Shown here in pieces: positions 58,120 through 64,000 of a DNA stretch of 64,000 bases. The notes below the pieces were generated by a model. It saw only the letters and a program-made list of their open reading frames with translations. It did no database searches and was not told the DNA's origin. The first letter of the stretch is position 1; the number at the start of each line of letters is the position of its first letter. The position numbers and the translations under genes are program-made. Source of the DNA: Crossiella sp. S99.2 (GTDB taxonomy: Bacteria > Actinomycetota > Actinomycetes > Mycobacteriales > Pseudonocardiaceae); contig NZ_JALMDK010000014.1 in assembly GCF_023094165.1 (NCBI RefSeq), forward strand, positions 124,001-188,000. Direction: 5' to 3'.

Positions 58120-58139
58120 GACCAATTGTCCGATTGGTC
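58120..58139. promoter_or_regulatory. Operator candidate of the SulP-carbonic anhydrase gene
   Basis: GACCAAT (58120-58126) and ATTGGTC (58133-58139) form a perfect 7-bp dyad with a 6-nt spacer, next to a TAGTGT -10-like box (minus strand) and the ribosome binding site. It is a typical dimer-binding site. No regulator gene is adjacent. Confidence 0.55.
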
Positions 58140-58372
58140 GGAACAGCGAGTAAGCGAGGAACTACGTGGAGCAACAGGAATCGGACACACTTCACCCGAT
58201 CGAATGTCGGCCGCCGGGAACTCCGTTCAAGATCACCCAGCTCATGGGCGTGCGCACGCCAGGCGTGCCGGATCGCGGACCGCGGCGGACCGCACACAGT
58301 TCACCCGCTTTAGTGACCCGCTGCCGAGGGTCCAGGCCACCAAACCAGCAGCCCCGCCCCCAACCCACCGGC
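58140..58372. other. Non-coding region upstream of the SulP gene
   Basis: I find no ORF with coding bias, no tRNA and no clear promoter here. The region ends in the palindromic element at 58373. A few GC-rich dyads (for example around 58240-58265) are too short to interpret. Confidence 0.5.
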
Positions 58373-58493
58373 GTGTTGGCCGCTGTCGTACCCAGTCTTG
58401 GCCGAACTGGCACCACTTGGGCCAACTGGTACGCCCACTTCAGCCAACTCGGCGTACCAGTTGGGCCAACTCGCCGTCCACAACGGCCAACAC
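58373..58493. repeat. Palindromic intergenic element, long copy B
   Basis: A 121-bp element bounded by perfect terminal inverted repeats GTGTTGGCCG (58373-58382) and CGGCCAACAC (58484-58493). Inside is the perfect 12-bp dyad AACTGGTACGCC (58424-58435)/GGCGTACCAGTT (58451-58462) with a 15-nt loop, the same arms and loop length as copy A. It lies 16 bp past the cobM stop and could act as a terminator, but its dispersed copies argue for a repeat family. Confidence 0.8.
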
Positions 58494-58508
58494 GGTGCGG
58501 GGTGGGCG

Positions 58509-59267
58509 CTAGCGGGGGTCCGTGGGGGTGCGGCAGCGGGCGGTGGAGTAGAGGTGGCTGTCCGGGAAGGTGCTGGCGGTGAGCACTTCGCCGACCACGA
58601 TCACCGCGGTGCGCTTGATCCCGGCCGTGTGCACGGCGGCGGCGATGTCGGCCAGGGTGCCGCGCAGCACGGTCTCCTCGGCGCGGCTGGCCATGGCCAC
58701 CACGGCGGCCGGGCAGTCCGCGCCGTAGTTCGGGATCAGTTCGGCGACCACGGCGTCGATCCGCTGCACGGCCAGGTGCAGCACCATGGTGGCGCGGCTG
58801 CGGCCCAGGGTGGCGAGGTCCTCGCCGGGCGGCATCGGGGTGGCCCGCGCCGAGGTGCGGGTGAGCACCACGGTCTGGCCGACGCCGGGCACGGTCAGTT
58901 CCCGGTTGAGCGCGGCCGCGGCGGCGGCGAAGGCGGGCACGCCGGGGGTGACGTCGTAGGGCACCCCGGCGGCGTCCAGGCGGCGCATCTGCTCGGCCAT
59001 CGCGCTGTACACCGACGGGTCCCCGGAGTGCAGCCGCGCCACGTCCAATCCCTTGGCGTGCGCGGACACCAGCTCCTCGGTGATCTGGTCCAGGTTGAGG
59101 TCGGCGGTGTCCACCAGCCGCGCGCCGTCCGGGCACCAGCCCAGGATCTCCTGCGGGACAAGGGATCCGGCGTAGAGGCAGACCGGCGACTCGGCGATGA
59201 TCCGCTGGCCGCGCAGGGTGATCAGGTCGGCGGCGCCGGGTCCGGCCCCGATGAAGTGCACGGTCAC
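58509..59267 (-). CDS. cobM: Precorrin-4 C11-methyltransferase
   Basis: 252 aa. The GTG at 59267 overlaps the cobL stop as GTGA. It is a SAM-dependent tetrapyrrole methylase with FIGAGPGAADLITLRGQRII, CLYAGSLVPQEILGW, ARLHSGDPSVYSAMAEQMRRL and YDVTPGVPAFAAAAA, all characteristic of CobM/CbiF. It methylates precorrin-4 at C-11 to give precorrin-5. It is the last gene of the def-cobL-cobM unit and is separated from the other cob genes by a 9.8-kb block. Confidence 0.95.
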   Translation of the reverse strand: MTVHFIGAGPGAADLITLRGQRIIAESPVCLYAGSLVPQEILGWCPDGARLVDTADLNLDQITEELVSAHAKGLDVARLHSGDPSVYSAMAEQMRRLDAAGVPYDVTPGVPAFAAAAAALNRELTVPGVGQTVVLTRTSARATPMPPGEDLATLGRSRATMVLHLAVQRIDAVVAELIPNYGADCPAAVVAMASRAEETVLRGTLADIAAAVHTAGIKRTAVIVVGEVLTASTFPDSHLYSTARCRTPTDPR

Positions 59268-60481
59268 TGCGTCTCCTTGGTCACGACCCAGGTGGTCACC
59301 GGCAGCATCGGGCGCAAGGTGGTGAACCCGCCGACCGGCGCGGCCCGGCTGATCGCCACCCGCGTCAGGTCCCCGCCCAGGCGCGAATACCATTGCGCCA
59401 CCAGGGCTTCGGACTCCACGGTGACCGCGTTGACCACCAGTCGCCCGCCGGGCAGCAGGCTCTGCCAGCAGGTCTCGATCACCCCGGGCACGGTCGCGCC
59501 GCCACCGACGAAGACCGCCGCGGGCGCGTCCAGACCGGCCAACGCGGACGGCGCCTCGCCGAGCACGACCTCGATCCCCGGCACGCCGAGGGCGTAGGCG
59601 TTGCGGGTGATCCGGTCGGCCCGTTCGCTCTCGCGTTCCACCGCGATCGCCCGGCAACTCGGGTGCGCCCTGGACCATTCGATGGCCACACTGCCCGCGC
59701 CCGCGCCGACGTCCCACAGCAGCTGGCCGGGCACCGGGGCCAGCCGGGCCAGGGTGAGCGCGCGGACCTCGCGTTTGGTGAGCTGGCCGTCGTGGTCGAA
59801 GGCGGAGTCGGGCAGGCCGGGCACGGTGGGCAGCAGCGGGGTGCCGGGGTCGGCCACGCAGTCCACCGCGATCACGTTGAGCGCGGCGGTGCGCGGCAGC
59901 GACCACTCCCCCGCGGTGCCGGTGACCATCCGTTCGTCCTTGCCGCCCAGGCGTTCCAGTACAGTCAGCCTGCTCGGCCCGTAGCCGCGCACGGTGAGCA
60001 GCGCGGCCACCTCGGCCGGGGTGCCGCCGCCCGCGCTGAGCACCAGCACCCGGCGGCCGGGCTGGACGAACGGGTGCAGCAGTTCCACCGGCCGCCCGAC
60101 CGCGCTGACCACGTCCACCGCCTCCAGGGGCCAGCCCAGCCGGGCGCAAGCCAGGGACAGCGAGGAGGCGTGCGGCAGCACGTGCAGGCGTTGCGGGCCG
60201 AGCAGCCGGGCCAGCGTGGAGCCGATGCCGAAGAACATCGGGTCCCCGCTGGCCAGCACGCAGATCCGCCTGCCGCGGTGGCGTTCCAGCAGGCCGGGCA
60301 GGGCGGGCAGCATGGGTGCGGGCCAGGCCACCCGTTCGGCGGTGACCTTGTCCGGCACCAGGTCGAGCTGGCGGGAGCTGCCGAGCAGCACCTGGGCGGC
60401 GCGCACCTCCAGCTGGGCGGGTGGGGCGAGGCCGGGCCAGCCCTCCGCGCCAATGCCCACCACGGCAACGGACTCGGTCAT
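59264..60481 (-). CDS. cobL: Precorrin-6B C5,15-methyltransferase (decarboxylating)
   Basis: 405 aa. The ATG at 60481 overlaps the peptide deformylase stop as ATGA. The protein is a CbiE-CbiT fusion. Residues 1-205 form a tetrapyrrole methylase (VAVVGIGAEGWPGLAPPAQL, ICVLASGDPMFFGIGSTLARLL split over two helices). Residues 210-405 form a Rossmann methyltransferase with LLWDVGAGAGSVAIEWSR, IAVERESERADRITRNA and AVFVGGGATVPGVIE. It methylates C5 and C15 of precorrin-6B and decarboxylates the acetate side chain to give precorrin-8X. It overlaps cobM. Confidence 0.95.
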   Translation of the reverse strand: MTESVAVVGIGAEGWPGLAPPAQLEVRAAQVLLGSSRQLDLVPDKVTAERVAWPAPMLPALPGLLERHRGRRICVLASGDPMFFGIGSTLARLLGPQRLHVLPHASSLSLACARLGWPLEAVDVVSAVGRPVELLHPFVQPGRRVLVLSAGGGTPAEVAALLTVRGYGPSRLTVLERLGGKDERMVTGTAGEWSLPRTAALNVIAVDCVADPGTPLLPTVPGLPDSAFDHDGQLTKREVRALTLARLAPVPGQLLWDVGAGAGSVAIEWSRAHPSCRAIAVERESERADRITRNAYALGVPGIEVVLGEAPSALAGLDAPAAVFVGGGATVPGVIETCWQSLLPGGRLVVNAVTVESEALVAQWYSRLGGDLTRVAISRAAPVGGFTTLRPMLPVTTWVVTKETQ

Positions 60482-60996
60482 CCGCTCAGGCCGGCCGCGG
60501 CGAGGATTTCCTTGCGCTGCTTGACCGGCAGCCGGTCCACATAGGCCAGTCCGTCCAGGTGGTCCACCTCGTGCTGCAGGCAGCGCGCGGCGATCCCGTT
60601 GGTGCGCACGGTGACCGGGTTGCCCTCGACGTCGAAGCCGGTGGCCTCGGCGTGTTCGGACCGGGACAGTTCGGCGAACTGGCCGGGCACGGACAGGCAG
60701 CCCTCGTTGAACAGGGTCAGCTCGCGCGGGGCGGGTGGCAGGGTGAGCACCGGGTTGATCAGGGTGGCGATCACCGGGTTGCCGTCGGCGTCCGGGCAGT
60801 CCATCACGAAGACCCGGGCGTCCACCCCGATCTGGTTGGCCGCCAGCCCCACGCCCTCGGCGGCGTACATGGCGGCGAACATGTCCTCGACCAGGGTCTT
60901 CAGCTCGTCGTCGAAGCTGGTCACCGGGGTACACGAGCGGTGCAGGACCGGATCGCCGTAATAGACAATGGGCCGTGCTGTTCCGGTGCTGCTCAT
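60478..60996 (-). CDS. def: Peptide deformylase
   Basis: 172 aa from ATG 60996 (ATGs at 61008 and 61023 are alternatives; a GGGGAGG at 61009-61015 fits 60996 best). It removes the N-formyl group from nascent proteins. All three family motifs are present: GVGLAANQIG, EGCLSVPG (metal Cys) and QHEVDHLDG (two metal His and catalytic Glu). The C-terminal stop overlaps the cobL start by 4 bp, which ties a housekeeping enzyme to cobalamin genes. The 250 bp between this gene and the cyclophilin gene is divergent promoter space without other features I can support. Confidence 0.95.
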   Translation of the reverse strand: MSSTGTARPIVYYGDPVLHRSCTPVTSFDDELKTLVEDMFAAMYAAEGVGLAANQIGVDARVFVMDCPDADGNPVIATLINPVLTLPPAPRELTLFNEGCLSVPGQFAELSRSEHAEATGFDVEGNPVTVRTNGIAARCLQHEVDHLDGLAYVDRLPVKQRKEILAAAGLSG

Positions 60997-61246
60997 CGCC
61001 GCCGTCATCCTCCCCGAGGTCATCTGGACGCCGACGATCGTAGGCTGGGCTGTTCGTCGGGTTTCCGGGACCCCGGGGGCGGGCCAGGGCGTTTCCGCCG
61101 GGTCGCGTCTGCGAGAGTCGTGATCGGATTGGTCGCTGGTGGCGCGGCCGGGGCGCCCTCATACCGGGCGTATTCGGGCGTTCCGGCCGTGCCGTCAGCG
61201 GCCGATCCGGCGCGGCTATTGCTGGCGCGACCCGGCGGAGACGCCC

Positions 61247-61252
61247 TAGGTT
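61247..61252 (+). promoter_or_regulatory. -10 box of a probable leaderless cyclophilin transcript
   Basis: TAGGTT is followed by 7 nt and the ATG at 61260, with no Shine-Dalgarno. Confidence 0.4.
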
Positions 61253-61259
61253 GACCGGC

Positions 61260-61928
61260 ATGAGAAAACGCTGGTCAGTTGGTGTCGTGGTGGCCGCGTT
61301 GCTGGCCGCACTCCCTGTTGGCGTGGCCCAGGCCGCGCCGGAGACCGACCTGGGGCGCTCGGTCCGCTGCACGTTCACCCCGACCCCGGAGGATCCGGCC
61401 GCCAAGCCGGTGCACCCGCCACGGGCCAAGGCGAAAGCCCGGGGCACGGTCACGGTGACCATCTCCACCAACCACGGCAAGGTGGTGCTGGAGCTGGACC
61501 GGGCGAACGCGCCGTGTGCGGTGCACAACTTCCTGTCCCTGACCCGGCAGCGCTTCTTCAACAAGACCCAGTGCTGGCGGCTGACGAACTCCACCCGGCT
61601 CGGGGTGCTGCAGTGCGGTGACATCTGGGAGGCGGAGAAGGGCGGTCCCGGCTACAAGTTCGACGACGAGGTCACCGGCAAGGAGACCTACCCGCGCGGC
61701 ACGGTGGCGATGGGCAACTTCGGCCCGAACACCAACGGCAGCCAGTTCTTCATCGTGCACAGCTTCGCCAACATCAAGCCCGCCTACACCGTGCTCGGCA
61801 AGGTGACCAGGGGCATGGCGGTGCTGGACAAGATCGTCGCGGGCGGCATCATCCCCGGCCCGACCAACCCCCTGGACGGTCTGCCCAAACTCCCGGTGCA
61901 CATCCAGCGCGTGCGCTACGGGCACTGA
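61260..61928 (+). CDS. Exported cyclophilin-type peptidyl-prolyl cis-trans isomerase
   Basis: 222 aa, ATG 61260 (a TTG three codons upstream is less likely). A Sec signal (residues 1-25, ending VAQAA) is followed by a basic linker and the cyclophilin fold: VTVTISTNHGKVVLELD, APCAVHNFLSLTRQRFFN, GDIWEAEKGGPGYKFDDE, GTVAMGNFGPNTNGSQFFIV and AYTVLGKVTRGMAVLDKI. The FxxxxxQC region shows CWRL where active enzymes have FHR, and the catalytic Arg appears shifted or absent (WRLTNSTRLGVLQCGD), so activity may be weak. It probably assists folding at the cell surface. Confidence 0.9.
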   Translation: MRKRWSVGVVVAALLAALPVGVAQAAPETDLGRSVRCTFTPTPEDPAAKPVHPPRAKAKARGTVTVTISTNHGKVVLELDRANAPCAVHNFLSLTRQRFFNKTQCWRLTNSTRLGVLQCGDIWEAEKGGPGYKFDDEVTGKETYPRGTVAMGNFGPNTNGSQFFIVHSFANIKPAYTVLGKVTRGMAVLDKIVAGGIIPGPTNPLDGLPKLPVHIQRVRYGH

Positions 61929-61938
61929 ACACCCGGGC

Positions 61939-61981
61939 CTGACCGCGGAACCCGTTGCCCCGCAGCGGGTTCCGCGGTCAG
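61939..61981. terminator. Bidirectional terminator hairpin
   Basis: CTGACCGCGGAACCCG (61939-61954) and CGGGTTCCGCGGTCAG (61966-61981) form a perfect 16-bp stem with an 11-nt loop between two convergent genes. Confidence 0.8.
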
Positions 61982-61993
61982 CTCCCCCTGGCC

Positions 61994-62791
61994 TCAGTTG
62001 ACCTGCCGGACGCTGCCCCCGTCGATCCGGAACTCCGCGCCGACGATCCACTCGGCCTGATCGGAGGCCAGGAACGCGACCACGTTGGCGATGTCGGCCG
62101 GCTGACCGGCGCGCCCGGCCGGGATGCCGCCGACCAGGTCGTGGATGCTGGCCAGCGCGGCCTCCTTGTCCAGGCCCTGGTTGTCCTGGATGTGCTGGAC
62201 GAAGTTGTCCACCGCCTCGGTCTGGATCAGCCCGGGGGCGATCCGGTTGACCCGCACCCCGCGCGGGGCGACCTCGGTGGCCAGCGATTTGCTGTAGGCG
62301 TTCAGGGCTGCCTTGGCCGCGCCGTAGTGGGCCAGCGAGGACTCCGCGAGCAGGGCGGCGATCGAGCTGATGTGGATGATCACGCCACTGCCCCGCTCCA
62401 GCATGCCGGGCAGCAGCGCCCGGTCCAGCCGCACCGCGGCCAGCACGTTGAGCTGGTAGGCGTCGTTCCAGTGCGCCTCGGTCAAGTCTGTGACGCCGAG
62501 CGTGGACGGCACCGCGCCCCCGGCGTTGTCCACGATCACGTCGACCCCGCCGAGGATCTCCAGCGCCTCCGCGGCCAGCCCGGCCACCCCGGACTCGGTG
62601 GACAGATCGGCCTTGACGAACCGCACGTTCGCGGGCAGCTCCCGTTCCGGCGCGGACCGAGCCGCGACCAGCACCGAGGCGCCCGCCCCGGCCAGCCGCG
62701 CGGCGATGCCCGCGCCAATCCCCTTGGTGCCCCCGGTGACGACGACCCGCTTGCCCGACAGGCCGTCCTGACTCGCAACGTTATGGACCAT
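61994..62791 (-). CDS. Short-chain dehydrogenase/reductase
   Basis: 265 aa from ATG 62791 (ATG 62809 is an alternative). It is a classical SDR with cofactor loop VVTGGTKGIGAGIAARL, VDNAGGAVPS (Asn-Ala-Gly), ISSIAALLAESSLAHYGAAKAA holding Ser, Tyr and Lys of the active site, and the terminal WIVGAEFRIDGGSVRQVN. An Arg in AARSAPERE suggests NADP preference. Substrate unknown. It is divergent from the XdhC gene, with a GTCAA/TTGAC dyad between them. Confidence 0.9.
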   Translation of the reverse strand: MVHNVASQDGLSGKRVVVTGGTKGIGAGIAARLAGAGASVLVAARSAPERELPANVRFVKADLSTESGVAGLAAEALEILGGVDVIVDNAGGAVPSTLGVTDLTEAHWNDAYQLNVLAAVRLDRALLPGMLERGSGVIIHISSIAALLAESSLAHYGAAKAALNAYSKSLATEVAPRGVRVNRIAPGLIQTEAVDNFVQHIQDNQGLDKEAALASIHDLVGGIPAGRAGQPADIANVVAFLASDQAEWIVGAEFRIDGGSVRQVN

Positions 62792-62822
62792 GCAGTCCAC
62801 AATGCCCATTCTGGACCGTCTA

Positions 62823-62842
62823 GTCAAATACAACTTCTTGAC
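62823..62842. promoter_or_regulatory. Inverted repeat between the SDR and XdhC genes
   Basis: GTCAA (62823-62827) and TTGAC (62838-62842) form a short dyad with a 10-nt spacer in the most A/T-rich part of this divergent gap, so promoters and an operator may overlap here. An ACAAT (62855-62859) 6 nt before the ATG at 62866 could be the -10 of the XdhC gene. Confidence 0.3.
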
Positions 62843-62865
62843 CTGTCTCGGCGCACAATGGGCCG

Positions 62866-63969
62866 ATGCGCGAACTGATCGCCCCACTGCTCGCCTGGTA
62901 CCGCGAGGGGCAGCCGTTCGCCCTGGCCACGGTGGTGCGCACCTGGCGGTCCGCGCCCCGGCAGCCCGGGGCGGTGATGGCGGTGAGCGCGGCGGGCGAG
63001 GCGCTGGGCAGCGTGTCCGGCGGCTGCGTGGAGGGCGCGGTGTACGAGCTGGCCCAGGAGGTCCTGCGCACCGGCGTGCCGGAACTGGCCAGTTTCGGCG
63101 TCAGCGACGACGACGCCTTCGCGGTCGGCCTGACCTGCGGCGGCACCCTCCAGGTCTTCGTCCAGCCGGTAACGCCGGAGCGTTACCCCGAGTTCCCGGC
63201 TCTGGCCGAGTCCATCCAGTCGAGCACCCCGGTGGCCATCGCCACCCTGCTCGACGGCGCCCCCACCCCCGGCAGGCATCTGCGGATCACCCCCGAGGAC
63301 ACCGCCGGGGCCCTCGGCTCACCCCGGCTGAACGAGGCCGTCCGCGACCACGCCCGCGGCATGCTCGCCTTGGGCAGCACCGGTTTCCTGCACATCGGCG
63401 CCGACGGCGAACAACGCGGCGACGACCTGTCCATCTTCGTGGAGTCCTTCGCCCCGCCACCCCGGATGCTGGTCTTCGGCGCCATCGACTTCGCCGGCGC
63501 GGTGGCCCGCATCGGCAAGTTCCTCGGCTACCACGTCACCGTCTGCGACGCCCGCCCGGTTTTCGCCACCGCCAAACGCTTTCCCGAGGCGGACGAACTC
63601 GTGGTGATGTGGCCGCACAAGTACCTCGCGGAGACCACGGTCGACGAGCGCACCGCCATCTGCGTGCTCACCCACGACCCGAAATTCGACGTCCCGCTAC
63701 TGGAACTGGCCCTGCGCACCAACGCCGCCTACATCGGCGCGATGGGCAGCCGCCGCACCCACGAGGACCGGCTGACCCGGTTGCGGGAACTGGGTTTGAC
63801 CGAATCGGAACTGTCCCGCCTGTCCTCCCCGATCGGCCTGGACCTGGGGGCCCGCACGCCGGAGGAGACCGCGGTGTCCATCGCGGCCGAGATCATCTCG
63901 TTGATCTGGGGCGGATCGGGCCGCAGGTTGGCCGAGACGGACAACCCGATCCATCGCCCGCACGCCTGA
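62866..63969 (+). CDS. XdhC/CoxI-family molybdoenzyme maturation protein
   Basis: 367 aa, ATG 62866. The N-terminal XdhC/CoxI domain includes LLAWYREGQPFALATVVRTWRSAPR, AVSAAGEALGSVSGGCVEGAVYELA and LTCGGTLQVFVQP. The C-terminal Rossmann XdhC_C domain includes MLVFGAIDFAGAVARIGKFLGYHVTVCDAR, VVMWPHKYLAE and AAYIGAMGSRRTHEDRLTRL. Sequences are broken here only by short loops. XdhC-type proteins bind and protect the molybdenum cofactor and help its sulfuration before insertion in xanthine or CO dehydrogenases. No such enzyme is in the window; it may lie to the right. The last 31 bp of the window are non-coding. Confidence 0.92.
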   Translation: MRELIAPLLAWYREGQPFALATVVRTWRSAPRQPGAVMAVSAAGEALGSVSGGCVEGAVYELAQEVLRTGVPELASFGVSDDDAFAVGLTCGGTLQVFVQPVTPERYPEFPALAESIQSSTPVAIATLLDGAPTPGRHLRITPEDTAGALGSPRLNEAVRDHARGMLALGSTGFLHIGADGEQRGDDLSIFVESFAPPPRMLVFGAIDFAGAVARIGKFLGYHVTVCDARPVFATAKRFPEADELVVMWPHKYLAETTVDERTAICVLTHDPKFDVPLLELALRTNAAYIGAMGSRRTHEDRLTRLRELGLTESELSRLSSPIGLDLGARTPEETAVSIAAEIISLIWGGSGRRLAETDNPIHRPHA

Positions 63970-64000
63970 ACCGCACCGTCGGCCGACCGCCGGCTGGCCG

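Noticed and set aside
55737..58512. Long plus-strand frames opposite the SulP-carbonic anhydrase gene
   Set aside because: Gly/Gln/His-rich shadow translations; the minus-strand protein has intact transporter and anhydrase motifs.

Overview
The window is very GC-rich, with strong G/C preference at third codon positions, many GTG and some TTG starts, actinobacterial families (DUF1707, two LAL/LuxR regulators, PucR regulators, AA10, GH92, GH78 and GH95 secreted hydrolases) and an aerobic (CobG/CobN-type) corrin pathway. It is a chromosomal segment of a filamentous actinomycete. Pseudonocardiaceae is my best guess, but that is inference. I see no transposase, integrase, phage gene, CRISPR array, rRNA or tRNA.

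Layout. 0-10 kb: a cut DUF1707 gene, an FtsJ/RlmM-like RNA methyltransferase, three LuxR-HTH regulators (an orphan receiver protein, a full LAL, and a LAL-like protein without its ATPase), a small unknown gene and a cytochrome P450. 10-17.8 kb: a membrane protein, RecQ, a secreted GH92 alpha-mannosidase with a palindromic site at its start, a membrane EEP-family enzyme and a TetR regulator. 17.9-33.5 kb: an L-rhamnose system. An eight-gene operon (rhaT-rhaP-rhaQ-rhaS-rhaI-rhaDE-luxR-rhaB), almost all coupled by ATGA/GTGA overlaps, is divergent from a LacI repressor, with a TGAAACGTTTCA operator just downstream of a TTGACA-17-CAAACT promoter. A Tat-exported GH78 alpha-L-rhamnosidase 2 kb away could release the sugar. 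A PucR regulator and a small unknown gene lie between them.

33.6-40.9 kb: a nucleotidyltransferase-like protein, an AA10 LPMO, 6-phosphogluconate dehydrogenase, a hormone-sensitive-lipase-type esterase divergent from a PucR-type regulator, and a PIG-L deacetylase with a lectin-like C-terminus. 40.9-48.6 kb: cobalamin genes, with riboswitch-led cobN facing away from cobG-cobH-cobIJ, and cobK convergent. 48.7-58.1 kb: a block of GH95 alpha-fucosidase, two trypsin-fold secreted proteins that have lost catalytic residues and carry AbfB lectin domains, an EamA transporter between them, and a SulP transporter fused to a carbonic anhydrase. 58.5-61 kb: cobM and cobL resume, translationally coupled to peptide deformylase. 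61.2-64 kb: a secreted cyclophilin, an SDR and an XdhC-family protein.

The most unusual signals are: (i) the pair of catalytically dead trypsin-AbfB proteins; (ii) a dispersed palindromic intergenic element whose copies sit exactly at both edges of the block that splits the cob genes; (iii) an identical 17-bp palindromic site at the GH92 start and inside the rhaT coding sequence; (iv) a strongly repeated GTCCAC-W-GTGGAC palindrome that forces unusual codons; and (v) a GerE-like HTH-only protein embedded in the rha operon.
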